Assembly: GCF_003726095.1 (NCBI RefSeq)
Contig: NZ_CP026031.1
Location: forward strand, 4,652,001-4,716,000
Direction: 5' to 3'
DNA length: 64,000 nucleotides
DNA from: Niallia circulans
GTDB taxonomy: Bacteria > Bacillota > Bacilli > Bacillales > Cytobacillaceae
Under the pieces are notes generated by a model, which saw only the letters and a list, made by a program, of their open reading frames with translations, did not search any database and had not been told where the DNA came from. Made by a program: the position numbers and the translations under genes. Every line of letters starts with the position of its first letter. The first letter of the stretch is position 1. This document shows, piece after piece, positions 1-9,220 of the stretch.

Positions 1-245
1 TTTTCCTAAGTACAGGCATGCAAGAAGTGGTTGTCGAAATTCAAATAAGAACGATTGCGATGGACTTTTGGGCAAGCTTAGAACATAAAATTTATTATAA
101 ATTCGATAAAGATGTTCCTGCACATTTACTTAATGAATTAAAGGAAGCAGCAGATGCAGCTCATGAATTAGACGTAAAAATGAAGCGAATCAAAGATGGT
201 GTCGATATCGTTCATACAGTAGGGAAGAATCAGCTATTCATATAG
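1..245 (+). CDS. Small alarmone synthetase (RelA/SpoT domain), C-terminal part
   Basis: This is the C-terminal end of a ppGpp synthetase of the short RelP/RelQ (YwaC/YjbM) class, which makes (p)ppGpp from GTP or GDP plus ATP in the cytosol. The reading frame is open from base 3, so the ATG at 18 is internal and the gene starts outside the window. Visible are the conserved VEIQIRT segment followed by MDFWASLEHKIYYK, the hallmark of the synthetase fold, and the helical tail (LKEAADAAHELDVKM). There is no room for TGS or ACT domains, so it is not a long RSH protein. A terminator follows at once, so it is the last or only gene of its transcript. RelP versus RelQ cannot be decided from this fragment. 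Confidence 0.85.
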   Translation, partial: FLSTGMQEVVVEIQIRTIAMDFWASLEHKIYYKFDKDVPAHLLNELKEAADAAHELDVKMKRIKDGVDIVHTVGKNQLFI

Positions 246-253
246 TATGAAAA

Positions 254-284
254 GGAGCTTCGCAGGAAACGGAGCTTCTTTTTT
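254..284 (+). terminator. Rho-independent terminator after the alarmone synthetase
   Basis: The octamer GGAGCTTC occurs twice (254-261 and 271-278) and is self-complementary if two G-U pairs are allowed; the second copy runs into six T residues. Confidence 0.7.
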
Positions 285-460
285 GCGGAAAAAAAGAAAT
301 CCTCGGAATCCAGCATTTTTAACTTATGTTCAGCGAAAAATATAATCTCCCCCTAATGAATAAGGTTTCATATCTATTTTTTCGTAAATAATTTATAATA
401 AGAAGATATATTTTAAGGTTAGATGCTATTTGTCTGACTTTGATGAAAAAGGAGAACGAA

Positions 461-1618
461 ATGAAAGAACAGCTATTTTGGAGTACATTTAAACCGTTTA
501 TACAGGAAAATTGGGAAAAGGCACATTTTAAACAAGCAACTTCTATTCAAGAACAATCTATCCCACTAATATTAGAGGGAAAAGATGTAATTGCTGAATC
601 CCCAACTGGCACAGGAAAAACATTGGCATATCTATTACCAGTCTTAAATAACTTGGATACAGAATCGAAGAATATTCAGGCAATCTGTCTTGCTTCCTCT
701 CAAGAGCTGGTTATGCAAATTTTAGGAGAAGTTCAAAAATGGGGAGAGGGCAGCGGAGTTCGGGCGGCTTCTTTTATTGGAGGAGCAAATGTTAAAAGGC
801 AGTTAGAAAAACTGAAAAAGCATCCTCATCTTGTCATTTGTACACCTGGAAGAGCATTAGAATTGATTAAACAAAAAAAATTAAAAATGCATGCAGTAAA
901 AACAGTTATTTTAGATGAAGCAGATCAATTGTTAGTACCGGAGCATCTAGAATCTGTTCGCCAAATTATCAAAGCCACTTTAAAAGACAGACAAGTCGTT
1001 TTATTTTCTGCAACATTACCAAAGCAAACAGAAAATATTGCAGCTGAACTTGTCCAAGAGGCAGAAATTATTCGCATCAAAAAAGATAAGGTGATCGAAG
1101 CAGCTGAAGTAGAGCATATTTATTTCCAAGCGGAATATCGAGATAAAGTAAAGCTATTAGAACCGATCTCTCGTCTAAAGAATGCGAAGATTCTTGTGTT
1201 TGTAAAGGATATTGGAAATTTAAGTGTGATCCATGAAAAATTAGCATTTAAAAAAATTCAGACAAGTATTTTGCATTCTGATCTAAATAAAATGGAGCGT
1301 CAAAAGTCATTAAATGATTTTCGAGATGGAAAGAGAAACATGCTTCTAGCAACAGATGTAGCCGCAAGAGGGCTTGATATTCAAAATATTACACATGTTG
1401 TTCATTATGATTTAGCTACAGACCAGACCCAATATATCCATCGTTCTGGCAGGACGGGAAGATTTGGTGCAGCGGGAGTAGTTATTAGTTTAGTTACGGA
1501 ACGAGAAGAAAGAGAACTGAAACAAACAGCTAAGAAGCTAAATCTTCCGTTAACGAGAAAAAGCTTCTACCATGGAGAAGTGGTGGATTATAAAGTGAGA
1601 CAAAAAAATAATAAATAA
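461..1618 (+). CDS. cshC: DEAD-box ATP-dependent RNA helicase CshC (YfmL-like)
   Basis: ATP-dependent RNA helicase of the DEAD-box family, cytosolic, probably acting in RNA remodelling or ribosome assembly. Numbered from ATG 461: Walker A SPTGTGKT at about 47-54, DEAD at 152-155, SAT at 183-185, ATDVAARGLD near 297-306 and HRSGRTGR at 327-334, so both RecA lobes are complete. Length (385 aa) matches YfmL/CshC of B. subtilis, with which it shares long stretches such as IAESPTGTGKTLAY and SFIGGANVK; it lacks the long C-terminal RNA-binding tail of CshA or DbpA. The frame opens upstream at a TTG (440), but ATG 461 has AAGGAG about 7 bases in front and is the better start. Monocistronic, closed by a strong terminator. 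Confidence 0.93.
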   Translation: MKEQLFWSTFKPFIQENWEKAHFKQATSIQEQSIPLILEGKDVIAESPTGTGKTLAYLLPVLNNLDTESKNIQAICLASSQELVMQILGEVQKWGEGSGVRAASFIGGANVKRQLEKLKKHPHLVICTPGRALELIKQKKLKMHAVKTVILDEADQLLVPEHLESVRQIIKATLKDRQVVLFSATLPKQTENIAAELVQEAEIIRIKKDKVIEAAEVEHIYFQAEYRDKVKLLEPISRLKNAKILVFVKDIGNLSVIHEKLAFKKIQTSILHSDLNKMERQKSLNDFRDGKRNMLLATDVAARGLDIQNITHVVHYDLATDQTQYIHRSGRTGRFGAAGVVISLVTEREERELKQTAKKLNLPLTRKSFYHGEVVDYKVRQKNNK

Positions 1619-1625
1619 TCTTTTT

Positions 1626-1670
1626 AAAAGCTGGCATCAACCGTAGTAGTAGGTTGATGCCAGCTTTTTT
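1626..1670 (+). terminator. Strong terminator after cshC
   Basis: Perfect 16-17 bp stem (AAAAGCTGGCATCAACC with GGTTGATGCCAGCTTTT), 9-nt loop, T run. Confidence 0.95.
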
Positions 1671-1771
1671 AATTTGAATTAATATTCATAAATGAAAATA
1701 TAAGCATAAAAATGGAGAAATTTCACAAGATAATACCATAAATAAACAAAGCACCTAAAAGGAAGGGTTAA

Positions 1772-2011
1772 ATGGTAACTTTTGCTTATCTATTAATATT
1801 TACATCTATGGGCATTTTAACAGTTGGTCTAGATATTTTTGTGTTTCATGAGGGATTTATGAAATGTATAAAAAGAATATACGAAGCGGAAGTTGGTGCA
1901 GGAGCCATTACGATTGTATTTACTGCAATATTAGGCTTTGTCTGGTCAGTCGTAGTTGATATTCGATTATGGAAAAATAAAAAACAAAGCAAGCAGAAAA
2001 CCCAAGGATAA
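1772..2011 (+). CDS. Small two-helix membrane protein next to germinant receptor genes (D-type)
   Basis: A 79-aa protein with two predicted membrane segments (about residues 3-25 and 44-64) and a short basic tail (KNKKQSKQK). ATG 1772 has AAGGAAGGG upstream. It precedes the first gerB gene by about 100 bases and points the same way. Germinant receptor loci of Bacillus often carry a small two-helix D gene (GerKD type) that modulates receptor function; topology, size and position fit that class, but the family call rests on context, not on a recognised motif. It might alternatively be an unrelated small membrane protein transcribed with the operon. Confidence 0.65.
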   Translation: MVTFAYLLIFTSMGILTVGLDIFVFHEGFMKCIKRIYEAEVGAGAITIVFTAILGFVWSVVVDIRLWKNKKQSKQKTQG

Positions 2012-2116
2012 TCCTCTATTTAATACCAGTTGCATATAGTATATCAGGGTTGGAGGATAATATTAAAGCAAAAGATGAGGCGCTTGCGCTTTTCTAAAAG
2101 GAAGTGTGTTACAGCC

Positions 2117-3250
2117 ATGTTAAAAGAAAGCATTTCGTTAACTCAATTGGCGGCAGTTGTTTTTAATTTCCAAATTGGAAGTACGATTGTAATAGGTCTT
2201 GGATTAAAAGCAAAAGAGGATGCATGGATTGTACTTCTGATTGCTTTAGGATTAGGAATTATCATCTCCTTATTTTTTATCTATATGATTTCTTTAGCTC
2301 CAGAGAAAAACTTATTTGAGATGTTCGAATATTGCTTTAATCGGCCAATTGCAAAGGGGCTCAGTCTCGTTTATGCAGCTTATTTTTTTTATTATAGCTG
2401 TCGAATAATACGTGATTTTGGAGAGTTGATAGCAAGTACAGTGCTTCCCTTAACGCCAATTGAGATTTCCACCATTATGCTGGTGTTCGTAATGGGATAC
2501 ATATTGTATATGGGTGTGGAGGTTCTTGCGAGAACAGCAGAGATATTCACGCCTTATGCATTTATCTTTATCCTGCTTTTATTTATTTTCTTATATGCTG
2601 GTAAAAACCTTGATTTTTCAAATATAAAACCGGTATTAGCTGGCGGATTTAAGCCTTTATGGACTGCTGTGTTTCCCTATGAAATTGTACGACCGTATGG
2701 ACAATTACTCGTTTTAACTTTCATAATGAGCAATGTTTCAAATGCTAAGTACAGTAAAAAAATTATTATTTATAGTGTTTTGATTTCAAGTTTATTATTG
2801 TTAGTAACCTCCGTCATGATTATTTTGTCTTTAGGACACGAGCTTGGATTACGTTCCAATTTTCCCTTATTAAGCTCAGCTCGACTAGTTTCTATAGGGA
2901 ATTTTTTACAACGAATCGATGCTATTGTTGTTTTCTGTATGATGCTCGGAACACTTGTAAAAGGCTGTATTTATATATATGGCGGATTAAAAGCAATCGA
3001 GTACATTTTTGATCAATCATTTCGGTATTTTTCGATTCCGATGATCTGTATTGTAGGGGTATTTACCACATTAATTGCTCGAAATTATACCGATCATATG
3101 GAGGAGGGATTACAGTCTAATCCTTTTCTTTTACATATTCCTTTACAATTTGGCCTGCCGGCATTAATGGTATTTATCATGTTAATAAAACATTGGAATA
3201 AATTTAACTCCAAGAAAAACGTAAAAAGTAGAGGACAGAATGTGTTTTAG
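2117..3250 (+). CDS. Spore germination protein, GerB family (first of two tandem copies)
   Basis: B subunit of a germinant receptor, an integral inner-spore-membrane protein of the APC/amino-acid permease-like fold thought to contain the germinant binding site. About ten hydrophobic segments over 377 residues and the family pattern SLTQLAAVVFNFQIGSTIV, AYFFYYSCRIIRDFGELI and RTAEIFTPYAF are visible. The open frame reaches back to a TTG at 2030, but alignment with the next gene (LTEKLSLTQ versus LKESISLTQ) places the start at ATG 2117, preceded by AAGGAAG. It is clearly paralogous to the following gene along its whole length. Probably expressed in the forespore as part of an operon with the next genes. 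Confidence 0.9.
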   Translation: MLKESISLTQLAAVVFNFQIGSTIVIGLGLKAKEDAWIVLLIALGLGIIISLFFIYMISLAPEKNLFEMFEYCFNRPIAKGLSLVYAAYFFYYSCRIIRDFGELIASTVLPLTPIEISTIMLVFVMGYILYMGVEVLARTAEIFTPYAFIFILLLFIFLYAGKNLDFSNIKPVLAGGFKPLWTAVFPYEIVRPYGQLLVLTFIMSNVSNAKYSKKIIIYSVLISSLLLLVTSVMIILSLGHELGLRSNFPLLSSARLVSIGNFLQRIDAIVVFCMMLGTLVKGCIYIYGGLKAIEYIFDQSFRYFSIPMICIVGVFTTLIARNYTDHMEEGLQSNPFLLHIPLQFGLPALMVFIMLIKHWNKFNSKKNVKSRGQNVF

Positions 3251-3311
3251 GAAGTAGCGACGATCTAATTCTGATTACATTAAATTAAAACCGATAAGGT
3301 GCTGAGTGATT

Positions 3312-4430
3312 ATGTTGACAGAAAAACTATCTTTAACCCAAATATTTACGATGATTATAAATTTCCTTTTGGGAAGTTCTATCGTAATTGGTATAGGAAT
3401 TGATGCCAAAAGAGACGCATGGATAGTTGTTTTAATTGGTATGATTGTCGGCGTAATTATAATAAGTTTTTATCTTTATTTAATGTCATTGCTTCCTGGG
3501 AAAAACTTATATGAGATGATGGAATATTGCTTTTCTAGAAAAGTTGCTATCGTATTAGCTCTCGTATACTTAAGTTATTTCCTCTATGTGTCTGCAAGAG
3601 TAATTAGAGACTTTGGGGAACTAATCACATCTGCCATTCTGCCTGTGACACCTATCGAATTTACAATATTAGCGCTTATGTTAGTAATTGGCTATATCTT
3701 ATATTTAGGAATTGAAGTATTAGGAAGAACAGCTGAAATATTTAGTCCCTATATGTTTTTATTTATCATCCTGCTGTTTATCTTTTTATATGCTGGTGAA
3801 AAAATAAACCTTACTAATGTGCAGCCAGTTTTAAGTAATGGTATGAAGCCAATAATGAAAGCAGCTATTCCATCCATCGTTGCCTTCCCATATGGAGAGT
3901 TGATAGCATTTACGGTTATTTTCGCTCATATTGGAGATTTTAAAGCAACGAAGAAGGTAGCTTTAGTTAGTGTTGTTGTCGCAAGTATTATCTTACTATC
4001 ATCGGTTTTCATCATTATAGCCACACTAGGGGAAAATACAGCAGCGCGAGCCAATTTTCCATTATTGATAGCGGCAAGACTTGTCAGTATAGGAGAGTTT
4101 TTGGAAAGGATCGACGTGCTCGTAGTATTTATTATGATGTTAGGAATATTAATTAAAGGTTCTGTGTTTCTATATGGCGGCTTAAAAGGAATGGAGTATA
4201 TTTTTCGGATACCTTACCGATATTTTGCTATGCCAGTTGCCTGTATCACAACGATGTTTACCATCTTCATTTCTTCCGATTTTTCGGACCATATCGTGGA
4301 AGGATTAAATGTAGACTTATTTCTTATTCATGTTCCACTGGAATTTATGGTACCTATTTTGATTACATTTGTGTTGTTAATGAAAAAATGGAAAGAACAA
4401 AGGGATGAAAAAAGGGGGTTGAAAATATGA
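3312..4430 (+). CDS. Spore germination protein, GerB family (second copy)
   Basis: Second B subunit, 372 aa, about ten membrane segments, with the same landmarks as its neighbour (SARVIRDFGELITSAILPVTPIE, GRTAEIFSPYMF, FPLLIAARLVSIGEFLERIDVLVVF). A GTG at 3306 is an alternative start two codons upstream; the AAGGTG at 3296 fits either. Its stop overlaps the ATG of the GerA-type gene in an ATGA junction at 4427, so the two are translationally coupled. Tandem gerB genes suggest duplication followed by divergence in ligand specificity, with the two B subunits perhaps combining alternatively with the single A and C subunits. Confidence 0.92.
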   Translation: MLTEKLSLTQIFTMIINFLLGSSIVIGIGIDAKRDAWIVVLIGMIVGVIIISFYLYLMSLLPGKNLYEMMEYCFSRKVAIVLALVYLSYFLYVSARVIRDFGELITSAILPVTPIEFTILALMLVIGYILYLGIEVLGRTAEIFSPYMFLFIILLFIFLYAGEKINLTNVQPVLSNGMKPIMKAAIPSIVAFPYGELIAFTVIFAHIGDFKATKKVALVSVVVASIILLSSVFIIIATLGENTAARANFPLLIAARLVSIGEFLERIDVLVVFIMMLGILIKGSVFLYGGLKGMEYIFRIPYRYFAMPVACITTMFTIFISSDFSDHIVEGLNVDLFLIHVPLEFMVPILITFVLLMKKWKEQRDEKRGLKI

Positions 4431-6019
4431 ATTATTTTAAAAAACTGATGTCTATAAATAGCAAAAAAGAAATACCCTCTAAAGTCGTACCGACCGAAGC
4501 GAAAGAAATAGGGATTGATGAACTTACCTTTGAGGCATTGAGAGAGGTGATAAGTTTAACCTTTGGAAATACAGCTGATCTGCAGTCAGATGTGATTCGA
4601 GTTGGAAAAAGTGAAGGCTGTATTTATTATTTAGAAACAGTAGTTAATACAGAAATGTTAAAAGAGATGTTAGGAAATACGTTAGAGAATTCAGCCGATA
4701 AAGATATTGTTGTTGAAACTATTGAGGATCTACAGCGTTTAAGTAAAAAAAGTTTTGGTGTTTCTGGATATAAATTATTAAAAAAGGTTAATGAAATCGT
4801 TTCTTCTCTCTTGGAAGGACGTATCGTTATTGCTTTTAGAGGAGTCGGGCAGGCACTTAGTTTAAATTATTTAAATAGTGAAGGCAGATCAGTAGCCGAG
4901 CCTACTACACAGACAGTCGTACGGGGACCAAAGGATTCTTTTGTAGAAGATGCTTCCACAAATATCAATTTAATAAGAAAAAGAATAAGAAATCACCAAT
5001 TGCGTTTTGAAAAATTTATGATAGGAAACGAAACGCGTACGAATGTATACATGGGGTATATGTATTCGATTGCAAACGAAAAAATAGTAACAGAAGTAAG
5101 GAATCGATTAAATAAAATTGATATTTCAGCTGTATTTGAGTCAGCGAATGTTGAGGAATTAATTGTAGATAAAAGCTTGACTGTTTTTCCATTAGCGATG
5201 AATACAGAGCGTCCGGATGCAGTAGCTACCTATTTAATGGATGCAAAAATTGTCATCATCATTGATGGATCACCATTTGTATTAATTGTTCCAGCAGTAC
5301 TGACTGATTTTTTCACTTCTCCTGAAGATAACTATCAAAACTATTTTATGAGTAGTTTCGTACGTTTAATTCGCTATCTATCTTTTATGATTGGTTTAAT
5401 TATGCCTTCCGCATATGTAGGAGTTTTGACTTTTCACCCAGAGCTGCTGCCAACCACTTTATTACTGAGTGTTATTGCACAGCGGGAGGATGTACCTTTT
5501 CCAGCTGTAGTAGAAGTATTTATCATGGAAATTACCTTTGAAATTTTAAGGGAAGCAGGAGTAAGGATGCCCCGGGCCGTTGGTCAGACGGTTTCGATTG
5601 TAGGGGCTTTAGTAATTGGACAGGCAGCCGCTGAAGCAGGAATTATTTCCAATATTATGGTTATCATCGTGGCGATCACTGCGATTGCTAATTTCGTTTT
5701 TCCCAATTATAGCTTCGCGAACGCATCTAGACTTATTCGATTTGTTCTTATCATTGTTGCCTCTATTTTAGGGTTATATGGTGTTCTTTTAATACTTGTA
5801 TTTATGGTTGCACACTTAAGTTCTCTTCGTTCCTTTGGAGTTCCGTATTTAGCACCTGTTGCTCCATTTATTATTGAAGATCAAAAGGACGTATTTGTTC
5901 GTTTTCCGCTATGGTCCATTAATAAGCGTTCTTCCTATTTAAGTCCAAATGTAAAGAATAGGCAAAAGCCACAAGGGTCCCCATCTCCGCCTAAACCGGA
6001 AAGTGGGAAGGAAAAGTGA
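4427..6019 (+). CDS. Spore germination protein, GerA family (A subunit)
   Basis: A subunit of a germinant receptor, 530 aa. The N-terminal half (about 1-270) is hydrophilic and ends with the conserved LIRKRIRNHQL and VADL-type region; the second half carries about five membrane segments with the family hallmarks FVRLIRYLSFMIGLIMPSAYVGVLTFHPELLP and EAGVRMPRAVGQTVSIVGALVIGQAAAEAG type sequence. A-subunits form nutrient-gated channels in the inner spore membrane. AGGGGG precedes ATG 4427. The C-terminus is proline/serine rich (PQGSPSPPKPESGKEK), as usual. It overlaps the previous gene by 4 bases and the next by 4 bases, so the operon is tightly coupled. Confidence 0.95.
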   Translation: MNYFKKLMSINSKKEIPSKVVPTEAKEIGIDELTFEALREVISLTFGNTADLQSDVIRVGKSEGCIYYLETVVNTEMLKEMLGNTLENSADKDIVVETIEDLQRLSKKSFGVSGYKLLKKVNEIVSSLLEGRIVIAFRGVGQALSLNYLNSEGRSVAEPTTQTVVRGPKDSFVEDASTNINLIRKRIRNHQLRFEKFMIGNETRTNVYMGYMYSIANEKIVTEVRNRLNKIDISAVFESANVEELIVDKSLTVFPLAMNTERPDAVATYLMDAKIVIIIDGSPFVLIVPAVLTDFFTSPEDNYQNYFMSSFVRLIRYLSFMIGLIMPSAYVGVLTFHPELLPTTLLLSVIAQREDVPFPAVVEVFIMEITFEILREAGVRMPRAVGQTVSIVGALVIGQAAAEAGIISNIMVIIVAITAIANFVFPNYSFANASRLIRFVLIIVASILGLYGVLLILVFMVAHLSSLRSFGVPYLAPVAPFIIEDQKDVFVRFPLWSINKRSSYLSPNVKNRQKPQGSPSPPKPESGKEK

Positions 6020-7212
6020 AGAAAATTTGTGTCTTTCTATGTATACTAAACTGTTTGTTTCTATTAACTGGTTGTTGGGATCGAAAAGAATTATCAGAAA
6101 TTAAATTAGTATCAGGGATGGCCATTGATAAAGGCGAAAATGCAAAATATAAATTGACAGTAGAGGCATTGAATGCAGTAGAATTAAATACCCAAACGGC
6201 TGCCGGAAATGCGCCCACAATAGTAGAGGGCATTGAGGGAAATACTATTTCTGAAATTACGCATCACTTAAATGAGTACTATGCACAGTTTCTAGTTTTC
6301 TCTCATATGAAGATACTGGTAATCAGTGAGGAAATAGCTAGGTCGGGAATGCTTGATTTTATTGACTTTTTGGAAAGAAATAGGGAGATACGGGATGACT
6401 TTAAAATTATTATTGCAAAAGATGGAAAGGCAGAAGATATCTTAAAAGTAGTTGCCCATTATAGAAAGGCATCCTCCTTAAAGTTATCTCCACAATTGGA
6501 TCATTTATTAGAGGATTGGGGAGGAGACCCGGGAATGAGTATTATTGAGTTTATCTCCGAACTGAACCTAGAAGGAAAAGAACCAGTATTAGCAACTGTC
6601 CGTTTAAAAGGAGATGTAGAAAAAGGAAATAGTATGGAAAATATCATGAAGGTAACTCCGGATGCAATAATAGTCGTTGATTCTCTGGCGATATTTAAAA
6701 AGGGTAAATTGATCGATTTTCTGAGCATGGAAGATTCGAGAAATTATTTGTGGGTTCGGAATGAATTAAAAACTACTTCTTTTACCATTAAATGCAGACA
6801 GGGAGACTATAGTGCTATTCGTGTAACAGAATCGCAAACAGAAACAACTTCTAAATGGAAGAATAATAAGCCTGTAATTCATGTTGGGATAAAAGCGGAA
6901 GGATATCTTGAGGGTACGCAATGCTATAAAAGTGTGGATAAGCTGGGGACCATTGAAAAATATGAAAAACTAGTGAATAAAGCTTTATCCCAAGAAATAT
7001 CGAATACCATTTCACATGTTCAAAGCCAATACGAAACGGATATTTTCGGATTTGGAGAAGCAATGAGAAGGCAAGACTATGATTCATTTATGAAAATAAA
7101 AGACAAGTGGAATCAAGAATTTTCAAAAGCAGATATTAAAGTAGATGTAGATTTTGTTCTTAGAAGATCAGGAATTCGCTCCAAGAGCTTTTTGACAGGC
7201 ACAGAAAAATAA
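6016..7212 (+). CDS. Spore germination lipoprotein, GerC family
   Basis: C subunit of the germinant receptor, a lipoprotein anchored to the outer face of the inner spore membrane. GTG start at 6016 overlaps the gerA stop; GGAAGGA lies upstream. The signal peptide has a clear lipobox (LLTGC) with Cys20 followed by the WDRKEL motif typical of GerC proteins. Length 398 aa is normal. The C-terminal domain with the conserved W...F..ADIKVDVDFVLRRSGIRSK ending is present. It closes the operon and is followed by a terminator. Confidence 0.95.
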   Translation: MKKICVFLCILNCLFLLTGCWDRKELSEIKLVSGMAIDKGENAKYKLTVEALNAVELNTQTAAGNAPTIVEGIEGNTISEITHHLNEYYAQFLVFSHMKILVISEEIARSGMLDFIDFLERNREIRDDFKIIIAKDGKAEDILKVVAHYRKASSLKLSPQLDHLLEDWGGDPGMSIIEFISELNLEGKEPVLATVRLKGDVEKGNSMENIMKVTPDAIIVVDSLAIFKKGKLIDFLSMEDSRNYLWVRNELKTTSFTIKCRQGDYSAIRVTESQTETTSKWKNNKPVIHVGIKAEGYLEGTQCYKSVDKLGTIEKYEKLVNKALSQEISNTISHVQSQYETDIFGFGEAMRRQDYDSFMKIKDKWNQEFSKADIKVDVDFVLRRSGIRSKSFLTGTEK

Positions 7213-7224
7213 TTACTGTAGAAG

Positions 7225-7252
7225 AAAAACTGTTCCATTATGAACAGTTTTT
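7225..7252 (+). terminator. Terminator of the germination operon
   Basis: Stem AAAAACTGTTC/GAACAGTTTTT around a 6-nt loop with trailing T residues. Confidence 0.9.
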
Positions 7253-7376
7253 TCTTTGTTTTTTTAGGATTAGTATTCTCTAAGACTAAAGTTGTAGTGG
7301 AAAATCAAGCTAAGGCATGTTATGAAAAAAACTTGAAGGAGGTAACATAGTAGATAAGAAAGGAGCGAAAAGTAAA

Positions 7377-7724
7377 ATGAAAAAATTTGGTTTATTTCTT
7401 ATTGGGGCAGTTGCCTCTATCATCCTATTATCACAGATAGGTCCAATACTCGGTTTAGTTATTAGTGCAGCAATTCTTTATTTTGCCTTTAAGCAATACA
7501 CGAAAGCAACAAGCTCATCAGGTAAGCTGTGGTGGGGAATAGCCGGAGTGATTATGCTTATCATAACGGCTAGTAACCTGCCTGCTATCATCGGATTAGC
7601 AGCCGCATATGTATTGTATCTTGTTTACAAAAAGTGGAACAACAAGCAAAACATTATTACAAATAAAACAACGGATGACCCTTTTGTAAATTTTGAAAAA
7701 CAGTGGTCAGAATTAAATAAATAA
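7377..7724 (+). CDS. liaI: LiaI-like membrane protein of the lia operon
   Basis: A 115-aa protein with three short hydrophobic segments in the first 80 residues and a hydrophilic tail ending DPFVNFEKQWSELNK. In B. subtilis LiaI is a small membrane protein that anchors the PspA-type protein LiaH at the membrane under envelope stress; gene order (this gene, then liaH, liaF, liaS, liaR) and topology support the same role. ATG 7377 follows AAAGGAG with a spacing of 12. Only 12 bases separate it from liaH. The name is by position and topology; the sequence itself is weakly conserved in this family. Confidence 0.75.
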   Translation: MKKFGLFLIGAVASIILLSQIGPILGLVISAAILYFAFKQYTKATSSSGKLWWGIAGVIMLIITASNLPAIIGLAAAYVLYLVYKKWNNKQNIITNKTTDDPFVNFEKQWSELNK

Positions 7725-7736
7725 GGAGAGGTTAAC

Positions 7737-8387
7737 ATGACAAATCTATTAGAAAGAATAAAAAATACGGTAATGGCCGACATTAATCATTTATTAGATA
7801 AGAAGGAAGAAAAAAATCCAATCGCGCTTTTAAATCAATATGTAAGAGAATGTGAGAAAGAGACAGATAAAGTAAAAAAAATGGTCGAAAGACAATATAA
7901 ATTAAAAGAAGAATTCATGAAGGAATTACAACAGGCTGAACAAATGGCGGAGAAAAGACAAAGACAGGCTGAGGTGGCAAGCAAAGCAGGGGAAGAAGAA
8001 CTTTCTGCTTATGCTAAACAAGAGCAGACTCATTATGAAGAAAGAGTAGCACGCTTAACAGAGTCGTTAAAAAATACAGAGCAGCAATTGCATGAAATAG
8101 AAACGAAATATATGGACATGAAGCATAAATTGAAGGATATGAAAATACGCCAGATGGAGCTGATGGCAAAAGAAAATATAACCAAAGCCCATCATACAAT
8201 GAATAAAGTTTTAGAAGAAAAACAGGCGAATCCAACAAATCCAACGCGATTCAGTGAAATGGAACAATATATAGAAACGTTAGAAGAAAAAATAAATACA
8301 GAATACTATAAACAAACAATGGACGAAAAGTTAGCAGCATTAGAGAAAGATATGTTAAAAAAAGAAGATGACTCCATTTCCTTATAA
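7737..8387 (+). CDS. liaH: LiaH, PspA/IM30-family phage shock protein
   Basis: A 216-aa, almost wholly helical, charged protein with long coiled coils, typical of PspA/LiaH/Vipp1. The N-terminus MTNLLERIKNTVMADINHLLDKKEEKNPIALLNQYVRE matches the conserved opening of the family (amphipathic helix plus NP...LNQYIR motif). These proteins assemble into large oligomers or ESCRT-III-like rods that support damaged membranes. AGGAGAGG lies just ahead of ATG 7737. Second gene of the lia operon; in B. subtilis it is the most strongly induced target of LiaR after bacitracin, nisin or daptomycin. Confidence 0.9.
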   Translation: MTNLLERIKNTVMADINHLLDKKEEKNPIALLNQYVRECEKETDKVKKMVERQYKLKEEFMKELQQAEQMAEKRQRQAEVASKAGEEELSAYAKQEQTHYEERVARLTESLKNTEQQLHEIETKYMDMKHKLKDMKIRQMELMAKENITKAHHTMNKVLEEKQANPTNPTRFSEMEQYIETLEEKINTEYYKQTMDEKLAALEKDMLKKEDDSISL

Positions 8388-8405
8388 AAAAATGGTATCC
8401 TAAAA

Positions 8406-8440
8406 GAGGCTGGAGCATGTAAAGCCAGCCTTCTATTATT
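8406..8440 (+). terminator. Weak hairpin between liaH and liaF
   Basis: GGCTGG (8408-8413) can pair with CCAGCC (8425-8430), followed by an interrupted T-rich stretch. It may lower transcription into liaFSR relative to liaIH, as is known for this operon type, but the T run is poor. Confidence 0.45.
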
Positions 8441-8485
8441 TAAAGATATTCATCCAAATAAAATAAAGAAGGGAGAGAATAGCCA

Positions 8486-9220
8486 ATGTTTAAACAAATA
8501 AAAGATAACTATGCAAATTGGGTTTATATTGTTGGAGGTTTTTTGTTATTAGAAATCTTCGTCTTTAATCCCGGACTAATCTTTTCCCTTCTTGTTTCAA
8601 TTGGCATGATTTATATATCAAAGAAATCACGGAACGGCGGAGCTGGGAAGATTCTTTTTTGGATAGGGAGCCTGCTTTTAATCGTTAGTATATTAAATAT
8701 GGTTACAGTGAAAATTATCTTGTTTACACTCCTTGCTTATTACCTTTTTCAATTATTTCAAAAAAAGAATACCGAGGATATTATTAAACCAATCATAAGA
8801 GATAAGGAAACGGCCATACAGACAGAAGAAACTATAATAAAGAAAAAGCCCTTGTTTACGAATTCTCTCTTTAGCCGTAATATCACCCCAGATCATGTAT
8901 ATGAATGGGACGATATCAACATTCAGGGTGGCATAACGAATACTACTGTGGACCTTAGCTACACGGTGTTACCAGAGGGTGAAACAGTTATGATGATTCG
9001 AAATATTGTCGGAGATGTGAAGGTATATATCCCTTATGATATGGAAGTCAGTATCCACCATTCTAGTTTATTTGGTTCCTATCAAATATTTAGTGAAGCA
9101 GAAGAAAAGATTTGGAATCAAAATATAAGCATTCGGACAGCTGGATTTGATCAGGCTGAGACGAGAGTGAAAATCTTCACCTCATTAATTACAGGTAGCT
9201 TAGAGGTGAAAAGAATATGA
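8486..9220 (+). CDS. liaF: LiaF, inhibitor of the LiaRS two-component system
   Basis: A 244-aa membrane protein: four hydrophobic segments within residues 10-95, then a soluble C-terminal LiaF/VraT (cell wall-active antibiotics response) domain from about 125 to 244, containing LSYTVLPEGETVMMIRNIVGDVKVYIPYDMEV. LiaF keeps the kinase LiaS inactive in the absence of lipid-II or membrane stress. ATG 8486 follows GGGAGAGA. Its last four bases overlap liaS (ATGA), indicating translational coupling and a need for matched stoichiometry. Confidence 0.92.
   Translation: MFKQIKDNYANWVYIVGGFLLLEIFVFNPGLIFSLLVSIGMIYISKKSRNGGAGKILFWIGSLLLIVSILNMVTVKIILFTLLAYYLFQLFQKKNTEDIIKPIIRDKETAIQTEETIIKKKPLFTNSLFSRNITPDHVYEWDDINIQGGITNTTVDLSYTVLPEGETVMMIRNIVGDVKVYIPYDMEVSIHHSSLFGSYQIFSEAEEKIWNQNISIRTAGFDQAETRVKIFTSLITGSLEVKRI

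Noticed and set aside
7280..7300. LiaR-binding box upstream of liaI
   Set aside because: AGACTAAAGTTGTAGT has loosely repeated AGT/ACT words but I cannot match it to a defined consensus with confidence.
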